Below the pieces are notes generated by a model. That model was not told where the DNA came from, searched no databases, and saw only the letters and a list, made by a program, of their open reading frames with translations. A stretch of 64,000 bases of DNA from Pseudomonadota bacterium (GTDB lineage Bacteria > Pseudomonadota > Alphaproteobacteria > Rhizobiales > Beijerinckiaceae). The position numbers were made by a program, and so were the translations under genes. Where the stretch lies: positions 77,294 to 141,293 of the forward strand of contig JAEXGT010000047.1 of assembly GCA_023450615.1 (NCBI GenBank), in the 5' to 3' direction. Below are positions 16,466 to 24,526 of this stretch, piece by piece. The stretch's first letter is position 1, and every line of letters starts with the position of its first letter.

Positions 16466-16741
16466 TCAATCGTCGTTGGCGGAATTCAGCTGATCGGGCT
16501 TCATGCCCTCGTCAACCTCGGTGTCGTGCATCTTGACGAGCCACTCGAGCTGCTCCTGCACGAATTTGGGGTCGCTGTGAAAGCGCATGGCGCAGGCAAC
16601 CAGGAAGATCGCGATTTCGGGCAGATCCTCATCGCCCATATCCGGCAGCACCAGCTCCAGCTCCGTCATGTTGCTGGCGGTCACAATGGCTGCCTCCATA
16701 GGAGGAATGATGGTGCCGCTGCTGTCGGGAGGAAGAGCCAT
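16466..16741 (-). CDS. Hypothetical acidic protein, 91 residues
   Basis: The start at 16741 (MALPPDSSG) has AGGA 7 nt upstream; ATG 16747 would put the ribosome binding site too close. The protein is acidic, with TELELVLPDMGDEDLPEIAI and a helix ending MRFHSDPKFVQEQLEWLVKM. No signal peptide or membrane segment is visible. I recognise no family. The gene is convergent with the YkuD remnant. Confidence 0.6.
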   Translation of the reverse strand: MALPPDSSGTIIPPMEAAIVTASNMTELELVLPDMGDEDLPEIAIFLVACAMRFHSDPKFVQEQLEWLVKMHDTEVDEGMKPDQLNSANDD

Positions 16742-16837
16742 GAGCATATCCTTCGTTTGAATGAAACTTGCTGCCAGTTCTAACGCGCAGGCCCGGAACG
16801 TAAAGTCTTGGCCGCTATGCCTGATGGAGCGCTAGAG

Positions 16838-16866
16838 ACAAAAAACCCACCGCAGAGCGGTGGGTT
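16838..16866 (-). terminator. Rho-independent terminator of the BA14K-family gene
   Basis: A perfect 10-bp stem (16844-16853 with 16857-16866) and 3-nt loop are followed on the minus strand by a T-run. The stop codon of the gene at 16889 lies 22 bp upstream. Confidence 0.85.
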
Positions 16867-16888
16867 GATATTCCAAATGCGTCTTCGC

Positions 16889-17308
16889 TTAGTAGGTGCA
16901 GACGTAGCGCATGCCGTTGGTGGACAGGAACGTACCTGTTGCCGGATCGTATGAGCGATACTTGCGGGCGCAATAGGCGGCAAGCTGCGGGTCCACCGTG
17001 CCGGGAGGCGGAGGAGGGGCGGCTTGAGCCTGGCTGCTGGCGATTGCGCTGCCGATCAGCGCGCCTGCCGCCAAGCCGACGGCGCCCGCAGCCAGGGCGG
17101 AGCCTCCATCGTAACGGCGATAGTGGCGGTGATGGTAACGAGGGCCGTAGCCGCGCCGATACTGGGTATAGCTCTCGTTCGGATAAGCCCGCTCGATATT
17201 AGGAACGGCTGGCTTGGCAAGCACCTCTGCCTGGACCGTCAAGGTCGAAGCAAGAAGCGTGGCCGCGATCAGGCCTGTGCCAGCGAGCTTTGCGGTAAGT
17301 TTGCGCAT
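16889..17308 (-). CDS. BA14K-family protein
   Basis: This 139-residue exported protein has a signal peptide (MRKLTAKLAGTGLIAATLLA, cleavage after VQA). It continues with a Tyr/Arg/His-rich stretch (RRGYGPRYHHRHYRRYDGG), a glycine/alanine hydrophobic segment (about residues 70-95) and the BA14K C-terminal motif AAYCARKYRSYDPATGTFL. BA14K proteins are membrane-associated proteins of Rhizobiales; lectin-like activity was reported in Brucella. ATG 17308 is chosen because GGAG lies 9 nt upstream. The gene ends at a strong terminator. Confidence 0.8.
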   Translation of the reverse strand: MRKLTAKLAGTGLIAATLLASTLTVQAEVLAKPAVPNIERAYPNESYTQYRRGYGPRYHHRHYRRYDGGSALAAGAVGLAAGALIGSAIASSQAQAAPPPPPGTVDPQLAAYCARKYRSYDPATGTFLSTNGMRYVCTY

Positions 17309-17651
17309 TATAAGGACTCCAGGATTGCAAACGGGCAGCATCAAAGTTGCGATCAGGCGGTAAAGCTACACCGCATTCTGTCTAGCTTGCAACTTGACCG
17401 GTACTTTTTGGGCTGGCCGCTCCTTCCAGGCCCGAGCGCCACCCGATGCAAAGGGACAGTAAAAATTCAGGCATATGATACATAGTATCAAATATCTGCA
17501 TGTTGCAGCTTGCCATTTCTCTTTGGATGTTCGCGCGTAAGTTGTCGGATGAAGCATGAACTCCAGCAAGGCTTCCTGATACCCCTGGATTTTTGTCACG
17601 AAATCATTCAAAAGGCATATGTTCTAACGTAATCCATCGGATGGGGCTTCT
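17309..17651. other. AT-richer divergent intergenic region
   Basis: No convincing gene is seen. It lies between the divergent BA14K and SUOX-like genes and should hold both promoters. It contains the palindrome listed at 17476-17490 and an AAGTTGC...GCAACTT inverted repeat near 17345-17395. An 81-codon minus-strand frame at 17366-17611 has no ribosome binding site or family features. Confidence 0.4.
17476..17490. promoter_or_regulatory. Palindrome TGATAC-ATA-GTATCA, candidate operator
   Basis: A perfect 6-bp inverted repeat with a 3-nt centre lies about 160 bp upstream of the SUOX-like/kinase/regulator operon and about 170 bp upstream of the divergent BA14K gene. The form is that of a dimeric regulator site. 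The binding protein is unknown. Confidence 0.35.
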
Positions 17652-18158
17652 ATGCGCTACGGCATGCTGCTGGGAATGCTGGCGATATTGTTGGCTGGGC
17701 CCGCCATGGCCCAGGCCGCAGAGCCCTTGCCGCGCCCGCAGGGGCCTGTGCTGCTGACAATCTCGGGTAAGATCGAGCAAACGAATGTCGGCGATGAAGC
17801 GCATTTCGATCGGGAAATGCTCGAGGCTTTGGGAAAGGACTCGTTCACGACGGGGTCGGTGCTGACTGACAAGAAGCAGCTATATGAGGGAGTGCCGCTC
17901 CGGGCGGTTCTCGAGCGGGTAGGGGTCAAGGGAAAGTCCATGCTGGCCGTGGCCCTCAACAGCTATAAGATCGAGATCCCGGTAAGCGACCTTCAATACG
18001 ACCCCATCATCGCGATGCGGGTCGATGGGCAGGTATTGAAGCTGCGCGACAAGGGGCCCTTGTGGATCGTTTACCCCCGCGATGCCCATGCGGTGTTGCA
18101 GTCCCAGCTCTATGACTCCCGCTGGATCTGGCAGTTGAGCAAGCTGCACGTCGAATGA
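17652..18158 (+). CDS. Periplasmic protein of the oxidoreductase molybdopterin-binding (SUOX) fold, without cysteine
   Basis: The 168-residue protein has a signal peptide (cleavage after AQA near residue 22) and a short domain resembling part of the sulfite-oxidase molybdopterin domain: LTDKKQLYEGVPLRAVLERV, an IAMRVDGQVL strand and a final SRWIWQLSKLHV. It contains no cysteine at all, so the thiolate that ligates molybdenum in this family is absent and redox catalysis is unlikely. The stop overlaps the start of a membrane sensor kinase (ATGA). I infer a periplasmic accessory or ligand-sensing role for that kinase. Confidence 0.75.
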   Translation: MRYGMLLGMLAILLAGPAMAQAAEPLPRPQGPVLLTISGKIEQTNVGDEAHFDREMLEALGKDSFTTGSVLTDKKQLYEGVPLRAVLERVGVKGKSMLAVALNSYKIEIPVSDLQYDPIIAMRVDGQVLKLRDKGPLWIVYPRDAHAVLQSQLYDSRWIWQLSKLHVE

Positions 18159-20302
18159 CCATGAAGTTCAATATCACGAACCACAAAGCGGGACTTGTGA
18201 CGCTTCTGGCCATGGCGGTTCTCGCCATTTGCCTGAGCTTCGCCGTCGTGCGGTTGTTCGATATTGAGCGTGACCTCCGCAGCGAGGATACACACACCAA
18301 CCTCTGGATGATCTCCCAGTCTCAGTTCGAAGCCGCGCTCATGAGCGAGAGCTTGGCCCGCTATGCGGGAGGCGAGATGATCGCCAAGCCTGAGGAGACG
18401 CCAGAGTTCCGCCTCGCTATTCTGATCAGCCGGTTGGGTATCCTGTTGGAAGGCCCGCAGGCTGTAATTGTCGATAAGATCGGTCTGCTCGGAGAGGTCA
18501 AGGCGGCGTATCTTCAGCTCACTCTCGCCGAACCCATGGTCGAGAGAAAGATGACCGTGGAAGAGGCTCGACAGCTTCGGACACAGGTTCATGAGCTGAG
18601 CTATACCCTGCAGAATGCTGCCAATGAGGTCATGCTGCTCAATAGGACCGAAGCATCGTCCAAGAGAGCCATGTATATGCAGGTCGTTCTGGAGAGCTTC
18701 GCTTTCCTGACCGGCATTGTGCTCAGCGCGGCCTTTCTGTTGCTTCGTCTTTTCAGGGGCGTTCAGGAGGCGAGCCGGGCCAAGCAGTTGCTGCAACAGG
18801 AGCAGGAGCTTTCCGACCTCGTCATCAACAACGTGAGCAACCAGGGTATCGTCATGTTCGACGAGAACCTGGAATGCCTGCTCTGGAATCCGGGCATGGA
18901 AGGCGTGTTGAACGTCAAACCGGATATGGCCATCGGGCGGCTCATGCGGGATCTGGACCCGCTTTTCTCCAAGGATGACGTCATCCAGTCCCTGAACCTT
19001 GCCATCGAGGGGACGAGTTCCGTTTTCGAGGATGAGACGGAGGGAGAGCAGGGGCAGCGCTGCCTTGAGATCAACTGCTTCCCCGTCTCCATGGCCCAGC
19101 GCAAGCTCGGCATCGCCTTCGTGCGAGACGTGACCGAGCAATGGCTTGCCCGCAAGCAGGCGGAACGACAGAACTTCGACCTTGAGATCAAGGTTCTCCA
19201 GCGGACCGCTGCCCTGCGCCAGGCGGAGCGGCGTCTAATCGCTGCTATTGAATCAGCTTCAGAAGGTTTTGCGGCCTTCGACTGGACCGGCAAGCTCCTG
19301 TTTGCCAACGAACAGATCTGGGCTGCGGCGCCCGTTGCGCTCTGGTGCCGGGAGGAGATGAGCCTGCCGATCTTTCTGCGCTGCTTTGCCATGTGCGAAG
19401 GAGCGGATCAGCGGCTTCTTGTGGCCCAGCCTCCTTTCGAGGAAATCGAGATCGACGTTCTCATCAAGAAGGACGTGTGGGCCCGCCTGTCCGTGACGAA
19501 GGCGGACGGGGCGACGATCTTCGTACGTCTCACGGACATTTCAGGCTACAAGCAGGTGGCGAACGCGCTGCAATCGGCCTTGGATCGTGAGCGCGAGACG
19601 ACTGATGCTTACCGTAACTTCGTCTCCATGGTGTCTCACCAGTTCCGTACTCCGCTGGCGATCCTCGATTCCAGCGCTCAGCGCATTCTCAGGCGCGGGC
19701 CGAACCTCACGGCGGAAGAGCTCTCGACCCGTATCCAAAAGATCCGAAGCGCCGGCACTCGCCTGACGCGCCTCGTGGAAAGTGTGCTGAACGCGGCGAG
19801 GCTCGATGCCGGACGGATCGAACTCAACCCCGAGCCCTGCGATCTGGTTCACCTCGTCATGGATATCTGCGAGCGCCAGAACGAGTTGAATTCGCACGCC
19901 GATATTCGCTTCGATGTGCCGGATCTGCCTGTCCAGGTCCATTGCGACGCCATGCTCATCGAGCAGGTCGTCATCAATCTCCTCTCGAATGCAGTCAAGT
20001 ATTCCGGCGAGAACCCGGTCGTTGAGATCAAGGTTTGGATGGAGGGCGCGCGCGCCTTCTGCTCTGTGCGCGACTGGGGCATCGGCATTCCTGCGGATGA
20101 GTTGCCTAAGATCTTTGATAGGTTCTATCGTGCGCGAACATCTTCTGGGATCGCTGGAACCGGCATCGGTCTGAATTTTGCTCAAAAAATCATGCACTTG
20201 CATGGGGGGGAGATCCAAGTGGAAAGCTATGAGGCCGGGGGATCCTTGTTTACGTTCGACTTGCCGTTATCGAATGCCGATCAGGCGCAGCAGGCTGCAT
20301 GA
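18155..20302 (+). CDS. Membrane-bound hybrid-PAS sensor histidine kinase
   Basis: The 715-residue protein has a membrane segment near residues 12-33, a periplasmic domain of roughly 135 residues and a second membrane segment near 175-200. PAS-like regions follow (about 225-330 and 355-470), then HisKA with SMVSHQFRTPLAIL, the phospho-accepting histidine being His495. The HATPase has N-box NLLSNAVKYS, then VRDWGIGIPADELPKIFDRF and GTGIGLNFAQKI. The gene overlaps the SUOX-like gene by 4 bp, and the response regulator follows after 13 bp. The periplasmic loop could contact the SUOX-like protein. Confidence 0.93.
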   Translation: MTMKFNITNHKAGLVTLLAMAVLAICLSFAVVRLFDIERDLRSEDTHTNLWMISQSQFEAALMSESLARYAGGEMIAKPEETPEFRLAILISRLGILLEGPQAVIVDKIGLLGEVKAAYLQLTLAEPMVERKMTVEEARQLRTQVHELSYTLQNAANEVMLLNRTEASSKRAMYMQVVLESFAFLTGIVLSAAFLLLRLFRGVQEASRAKQLLQQEQELSDLVINNVSNQGIVMFDENLECLLWNPGMEGVLNVKPDMAIGRLMRDLDPLFSKDDVIQSLNLAIEGTSSVFEDETEGEQGQRCLEINCFPVSMAQRKLGIAFVRDVTEQWLARKQAERQNFDLEIKVLQRTAALRQAERRLIAAIESASEGFAAFDWTGKLLFANEQIWAAAPVALWCREEMSLPIFLRCFAMCEGADQRLLVAQPPFEEIEIDVLIKKDVWARLSVTKADGATIFVRLTDISGYKQVANALQSALDRERETTDAYRNFVSMVSHQFRTPLAILDSSAQRILRRGPNLTAEELSTRIQKIRSAGTRLTRLVESVLNAARLDAGRIELNPEPCDLVHLVMDICERQNELNSHADIRFDVPDLPVQVHCDAMLIEQVVINLLSNAVKYSGENPVVEIKVWMEGARAFCSVRDWGIGIPADELPKIFDRFYRARTSSGIAGTGIGLNFAQKIMHLHGGEIQVESYEAGGSLFTFDLPLSNADQAQQAA

Positions 20303-20315
20303 GTGACCAAAACCG

Positions 20316-21359
20316 ATGAATGCTCAGAAAACGATTCTTTGCGTTGAAGACGAAGATGATTTGAGGACCGACCTTGCCGAGGAACTGGAGGCCGCCAATT
20401 ACCGCGTGCTCCAGGCCTCGAACGGCGGTGAGGCTCTTCGCCTGCTCGAAAGCGAGCACCCCGATCTCGTGCTCTGCGACATCACCATGCCGGGCCTCGG
20501 CGGTTATGACGTGCTTAAATCTATCCGCGATCAGGGTGACAAGGCAGACGTTCCCTTCATCTTCCTCACGGCTTTGGCCGAACGGAACGATGTGCTCGTC
20601 GGCAAGCAGGCCGGCGCCGATGATTATCTCGTCAAGCCGATTGACTATGAGATTCTGCTTGCCACCATCGATTCCCGCCTCAAACAGGTTGCGCGCGTCC
20701 GGTCGAGTGCCGTGAGCCGCGCGGAAGAGGCTTGGCAGGAAATCCTCAAGTCATCACGCGGGCGGACTGTCGAGGCTCTTTATAAGGCAACCTTCGCCTT
20801 CGACCGCTTCCTCGTGGGCGTCGTGATCGTCGACGATAAGGGCTCCGTCCGGCTCATGAACAAAGAGGCCGAGCGCATTGTCGGTGAAAACGACGGCCTC
20901 GGCGTCGCCGGTGGCATGTTGAAAGGCGCGGTGTCGAAGCAGAACACGAAGCTGCATCAATCGATCGAAAGGGCTTTCGAGGAAGAAGAGCTTGACGAGA
21001 TCGTATCCTTTCCGCGCAATTCGGGCGGCCGGCCTTATCTGGTTCTCGTGCCGGGGCAGCGCTTCTCCGTGGATGAGCGCCCCGATGCGGTGGTTCTTCT
21101 CGTCATCGATACCGAACAGCGCACCAAGGTATCCGGCGATACTCTTGTGCGGCTATACAACCTGACTCCTTCGGAAACGCGCGTGGCGTTGATGCTCATC
21201 GACGGCAAGCGCCTCGATCAGATCGCCGAGGAGCTCGAGGTTGCGCAGACCACGGTTGTCTTCCATCTGAAGAACCTTTTCCGGAAAACGGAAACGAACC
21301 GTCAGGCGGATCTGGTGCGCGTGCTTCTTTCGGTTCCGCTGCGCACGACGGGGGACTGA
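20316..21359 (+). CDS. Response regulator with receiver, PAS-like and LuxR-type HTH domains
   Basis: The 347-residue protein starts with a receiver domain (acidic pocket EDED, phospho-acceptor Asp55 in LVLCDITMPG, conserved Lys in LVKPID). A central region with the look of a PAS domain (VGVVIVDDKGSVRLMNKEAE) follows. The C-terminal HTH is of LuxR type (LTPSETRVALMLIDGKRLDQ, then EVAQTTVVFHLKNLFRKT). It is the partner of the kinase 13 bp upstream. A regulator with a central PAS-like domain may sense a second signal. Its targets are unknown. Confidence 0.92.
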   Translation: MNAQKTILCVEDEDDLRTDLAEELEAANYRVLQASNGGEALRLLESEHPDLVLCDITMPGLGGYDVLKSIRDQGDKADVPFIFLTALAERNDVLVGKQAGADDYLVKPIDYEILLATIDSRLKQVARVRSSAVSRAEEAWQEILKSSRGRTVEALYKATFAFDRFLVGVVIVDDKGSVRLMNKEAERIVGENDGLGVAGGMLKGAVSKQNTKLHQSIERAFEEEELDEIVSFPRNSGGRPYLVLVPGQRFSVDERPDAVVLLVIDTEQRTKVSGDTLVRLYNLTPSETRVALMLIDGKRLDQIAEELEVAQTTVVFHLKNLFRKTETNRQADLVRVLLSVPLRTTGD

Positions 21360-21364
21360 GTTGA

Positions 21365-21403
21365 ATGGTAAGCGAAGTGGCCTGTTAAGGCTCTGCTTAC
21401 CAT
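21365..21403 (+). other. Stem-loop after the response regulator gene
   Basis: ATGGTAAGC (21365-21373) pairs perfectly with GCTTACCAT (21395-21403), with further inner complementarity. It starts 6 bp past the stop codon. It lacks a T-run, so it may end the operon in a Rho-aided way or protect the mRNA 3' end. Confidence 0.45.
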
Positions 21404-21527
21404 CGGTCCTGGAACAAGGTTCAGACCAGTCTTTGCCACAATCCGTTCAGCTTCCAGTGAGGTTTCGGGCGCTATCGTCATAGTCAAGAAAGGGAGAGCG
21501 GATCTCCCTGCTCGTAGGTGACGATCC

Positions 21528-21908
21528 ATGAAGATCTTCAAAGTCTTTTCCGGCACTGCCGCTGCTCTGGCCTTGGTCGCCGGTCTTGCCGCCGCTGAAC
21601 CTGCCGCCGCCCGTGATCGCGGAATGTCTCCCGGTGCAGCCGCGGCCGTCGGCGTCCTTGGCGGCCTTGCCGTCGGTACCATCGTCGGTGCAACGGTTGC
21701 TCAGCAGCCGGCATATGCCGCTCCCGCACCGGTTTATGTAGCGCCGCCTCCGCCCCCGCCAGCCCGCATCTACGTGGAGGAGCCGGCTCCGGTCGTATAC
21801 CACCATCGTCCGCGCCGCGTTTACGTGGAACGCTGCACCACCGAGCGGTATCGTGAATGGGTTCCCGGCTGGGGATGGGAATACCGCTCCCGCCAGGTTT
21901 GTGACTGA
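21528..21908 (+). CDS. Small exported glycine/alanine- and proline-rich protein
   Basis: The 126-residue protein has a signal peptide (MKIFKVFSGTAAALALVAGL, cleavage after AAA), then a glycine-zipper-like hydrophobic stretch (AAAAVGVLGGLAVGTIVGAT), a proline-rich linker and a C-terminal part with two cysteines (VERCTTERYREWVPGWGWEY). It is probably an envelope protein of the small cell-surface type common in Rhizobiales. A ribosome binding site (AGGTGA) precedes ATG 21528, and a terminator follows the stop. Confidence 0.65.
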   Translation: MKIFKVFSGTAAALALVAGLAAAEPAAARDRGMSPGAAAAVGVLGGLAVGTIVGATVAQQPAYAAPAPVYVAPPPPPPARIYVEEPAPVVYHHRPRRVYVERCTTERYREWVPGWGWEYRSRQVCD

Positions 21909-21932
21909 TTGCATCGTCTTCGGATTGGAACA

Positions 21933-21962
21933 GGCCCGCCTTCGAGCGGGCCTTTTCTTTTC
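21933..21962 (+). terminator. Rho-independent terminator
   Basis: GGCCCGC (21933-21939) and GCGGGCC (21946-21952) form the stem, followed by TTTTCTTTT. It lies 24 bp past the stop at 21908. Confidence 0.85.
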
Positions 21963-22027
21963 CGGAATCTGGAGAAACTCCGATTCCGGTGCCGCGTTGA
22001 CGGGGGAGCCATCATGCGAGAGCTGTC

Positions 22028-22219
22028 ATGAGCGATACACCGCGCAACCAAGCCGCCGACCAGCCAAAGCTCAATCCTGGCGATCAGGCCGAGCCCGGAA
22101 CGCCCGGCGCGGGCGAGAATATTTGCCCAGAGTGCAAGGGGAGCGGACGCATCGGCGTGACGTCCTGTCCGAATTGCGGCGGTACAGGCACGATCATCGA
22201 GGGTATCGGCGGAGCTTAA
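22028..22219 (+). CDS. Small DnaJ-type zinc-ribbon protein, 63 residues
   Basis: The C-terminal half holds two CxxC knuckles of the DnaJ cysteine-rich kind, CPECKGSGRIG and CPNCGGTGTI, which would bind one zinc ion. The N-terminal half is polar and disordered-looking. Such short proteins are common in Rhizobiales and have no settled function. It ends tail-to-tail with the DUF2842 gene, overlapping by 4 bp. Confidence 0.75.
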   Translation: MSDTPRNQAADQPKLNPGDQAEPGTPGAGENICPECKGSGRIGVTSCPNCGGTGTIIEGIGGA

Positions 22220-22428
22220 GGCTGCTTGTCCGGCTTCGCCATCCAGCGGATGAGAGGCATGAGCGGGACGATCCAGATCAGCCCAAGCAGAATATAGGCT
22301 ACGGTCTGGACAAGCTTTGGAGCCTCGGTGATCCGGCCCTCGGCCACGACCATGGCGAACAGCGCGTAGGCGAAGATGAAAATCAGCATCGCCACCGTTC
22401 CGACCAGCTTGCGCGCCCGCGTGCCCAT
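22216..22428 (-). CDS. DUF2842 family membrane protein
   Basis: The 70-residue protein starts at 22428 (MGTRARKLVGTVAMLIFIFA) with GAAGGG upstream. It has two membrane segments separated by AEGRITEAPKLVQ and ends ALLIGW-like with LIWIVPLMPLIRWM, the DUF2842 pattern. A longer reading to 22533 adds residues unlike the family. It lies divergently 130 bp from the heme A synthase gene. Function is unknown. Confidence 0.78.
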   Translation of the reverse strand: MGTRARKLVGTVAMLIFIFAYALFAMVVAEGRITEAPKLVQTVAYILLGLIWIVPLMPLIRWMAKPDKQP

Positions 22429-22557
22429 GCTCAAACCCTTCTCAACCTCACCGCATGCAGGGCGGTGCGTCACTGGCATTGATTGCCTCCTTGAGGCAGA
22501 GCCTCTATGTGACAGCCCGTGTCCTGGGTTCAAGTCTTAAATCATCGGTGAAAGAGA

Positions 22558-23631
22558 ATGGCTGTCGCAGCCTCAAGTGAGAGCGTGCCGCTGGCGCGCC
22601 TGCCCGAAGCTCAATCGCGCTCCACCACTCTGGTGAGAATCTGGATTTATAGTCTCGCCGCTCTGGTCGTTCTGATGATCGCGGTCGGTGGGGCCACCCG
22701 CTTGACGGGGTCGGGCCTGTCGATCACGGAATGGAAGCCGGTTACCGGCGCCATTCCACCCCTCACGGAACAGGCTTGGCTGGCCGAGTTCGAAAAGTAT
22801 CGGCAAATCTCGCAATATGAACTCGTGAACAAGGGCATGACCCTCTCCGAGTTCAAGTTCATCTACGGGTGGGAGTGGGGCCATCGCCAGCTCGGCCGTC
22901 TTATCGGTCTCGTCTTTTTCCTGCCGCTTGTCTGGTTCTGGGTACGAGGCGTCATCAAGGGCCGCCTAGCTCTTACGCTTCTGGGCATTGGCGCCCTCGG
23001 AGGGCTGCAGGGGGCTATCGGCTGGATCATGGTGGCATCGGGCCTTGAGCCCGGGATGACGGCTGTCGCCCCAATCAAGCTCACCCTGCATCTGACGGTC
23101 GCCAGCGTGATTCTGCTCTGCTTGGTGTGGGTCGCGGCGGGATTGAAAGATCGCAGCGATTCTCCTGCCGAGCCCCGCACGGGGTATGCGCCTCGCATCC
23201 TGATGGGGCTGATCCTGGCGCAGATCGCCCTGGGCGGCCTCGTTGCGGGCTCTAAAGCCGGATACACCTACAATACGTGGCCGCTGATGGATGGCGATCT
23301 GTTCCCACCAGCGCAGGCTCTGTTCGTGGTGAAGCCCTGGATCGAGAACTTTGTCGACAACGTTCTTCTGGTGCAGTTCAACCACCGCATCCTGGCCTAC
23401 GCCCTGGTCGCCTTTGCCCTTTGGCATGCGTGGCATATACGCCGTAACGCGCCGGGTTCCGGGGCTGCTCGCCGGGCTGCGGGCATCGCTGGCCTTGCCT
23501 TCGCACAGATGGCGCTCGGCATCGTGACGTTGCTGCTCGTCGTGCCCCTCTGGGCAGGGCTGGCTCATCAGGTTTTGGCCATGGCCGTGCTTGCCATGGC
23601 GGCAGTTCACGCCCGCATCAGCCAAGCTTAA
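22558..23631 (+). CDS. ctaA: Heme A synthase, COX15/CtaA family (type 2)
   Basis: The 357-residue integral membrane protein converts heme O to heme A for cytochrome aa3 oxidases. Eight membrane segments are expected. The heme-ligand and active-site histidines are visible in WEWGHRQLGRLIG, KLTLHLTVASV, VQFNHRILAY and GLAHQVLAM, and the family start GGATRLTGSGLSITEWKPV is intact. The long loop with EFEKYRQISQYE is typical of the COX15-type (alphaproteobacterial and mitochondrial) branch. The gene is monocistronic and ends at a hairpin shared with the convergent DUF1236 gene. Confidence 0.95.
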   Translation: MAVAASSESVPLARLPEAQSRSTTLVRIWIYSLAALVVLMIAVGGATRLTGSGLSITEWKPVTGAIPPLTEQAWLAEFEKYRQISQYELVNKGMTLSEFKFIYGWEWGHRQLGRLIGLVFFLPLVWFWVRGVIKGRLALTLLGIGALGGLQGAIGWIMVASGLEPGMTAVAPIKLTLHLTVASVILLCLVWVAAGLKDRSDSPAEPRTGYAPRILMGLILAQIALGGLVAGSKAGYTYNTWPLMDGDLFPPAQALFVVKPWIENFVDNVLLVQFNHRILAYALVAFALWHAWHIRRNAPGSGAARRAAGIAGLAFAQMALGIVTLLLVVPLWAGLAHQVLAMAVLAMAAVHARISQA

Positions 23632-23633
23632 TA

Positions 23634-23658
23634 GAAAAGGGCGGCCGCATGGCCGCCC
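23634..23658 (-). terminator. Terminator between ctaA and the DUF1236 gene
   Basis: GGGCGGCC (23639-23646) and GGCCGCCC (23651-23658) form an 8-bp stem with a 4-nt loop. A T-rich run (CTTTTC) follows on the minus strand, so it ends the minus-strand gene and probably also slows transcription from ctaA. Confidence 0.75.
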
Positions 23659-23682
23659 TCACTGCATCACGCTACCGAGAGA

Positions 23683-24099
23683 TTAGCGGATGACCTGGAC
23701 GATACGGCGGGAGCCGGGATCGACCAGAACCGGGGTATCGTTGACCACGGTGTAACGGTAGTTGGTCACGCCATACTCAGCGGGGACCTCATAATACTCG
23801 ACGCCGGAAGCCGGGAGGGTTGCTCCCACGCGAACTTCTTCCGTGTAGCGGTAGGACGGGACGCCCTGGGTCACCACATACTGACGGAAGCGGGGCTGAG
23901 CTTCGCCCGCGAGACCACCTACAATCGCGCCCGTCACGCCGCCGACAGCCGCGCCGATCGGGCCGCCTACGATCGCGCCGCCGACGGCGCCCGTTGCGGC
24001 GCCCGCGGCTGCGCCACCGGCAGCCGGGTCCTGAGCAAAAGCAACAGCCGGGGTCAGAGCCGCGAGAACGGCACCTGCAAACAGGATCTTCTTCGACAT
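23683..24099 (-). CDS. DUF1236-type exported protein
   Basis: The 138-residue protein has a signal peptide (cleavage after AFA), a glycine-zipper segment (about residues 25-65) and the C-terminal domain with GATLPASGVEYYEVPAEYGV, YRYTVVNDTPVLVDP and RRIVQVI, as in DUF1236 proteins of Rhizobiales. It is probably a periplasmic or outer-membrane-linked protein of unknown role. The gene is alone on its strand and ends at the terminator at 23634-23658. Confidence 0.82.
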   Translation of the reverse strand: MSKKILFAGAVLAALTPAVAFAQDPAAGGAAAGAATGAVGGAIVGGPIGAAVGGVTGAIVGGLAGEAQPRFRQYVVTQGVPSYRYTEEVRVGATLPASGVEYYEVPAEYGVTNYRYTVVNDTPVLVDPGSRRIVQVIR

Positions 24100-24526
24100 T
24101 GTCAGCTCTCCATAACTAGTGAAGTCGGGAGCTTAACGACTAGGTTTGAGGCTGGTTCCGATATTGATATTCGGTTTCAAAACATGGGGTTTTAAAGGAA
24201 ATAGTCCTGGTTCTGGCCTGATGGTGGGATCTAAAACCTGATGTCGATCATTAAATTGTGGGGCGATGCATCCATGATTTACTCCTTTGCTTGCTCTCTA
24301 CTTTTCGATGCACAGGGCGAAAGAAAGTCTAAGCGTTATCGGTAGGTCGCCTGCCGCTAGGGAAATTGTTTTGGCGCAAAAATGCACGTACTGCTTGGGG
24401 ATATGCACAGAGTGATCGAAGGTGGAGTTAGGAAATCAGGTCCTGTTCTGCTACACATGAACGATATTAAGCTCGCATTAACGGAAGGGCGGCGGGCTTT
24501 GGGAAACGGCTTATGAGGAGTCAGGC
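24100..24526. other. AT-richer intergenic region upstream of the ParA-like gene
   Basis: No confident gene. A 44-codon plus frame at 24382-24516 (MHVLLGDMHRVIEGGVRK...) has no ribosome binding site, so I do not call it. An 8-bp palindrome GATGCATC lies near 24265 and two ATGCAC words lie near 24382 and 24403. The region must hold the promoters of the two divergent genes. Confidence 0.4.

Noticed and set aside
17366..17611. An 81-codon minus-strand frame in the divergent promoter region.
   Set aside because: No ribosome binding site or family pattern; it would leave no room for the BA14K promoter region.
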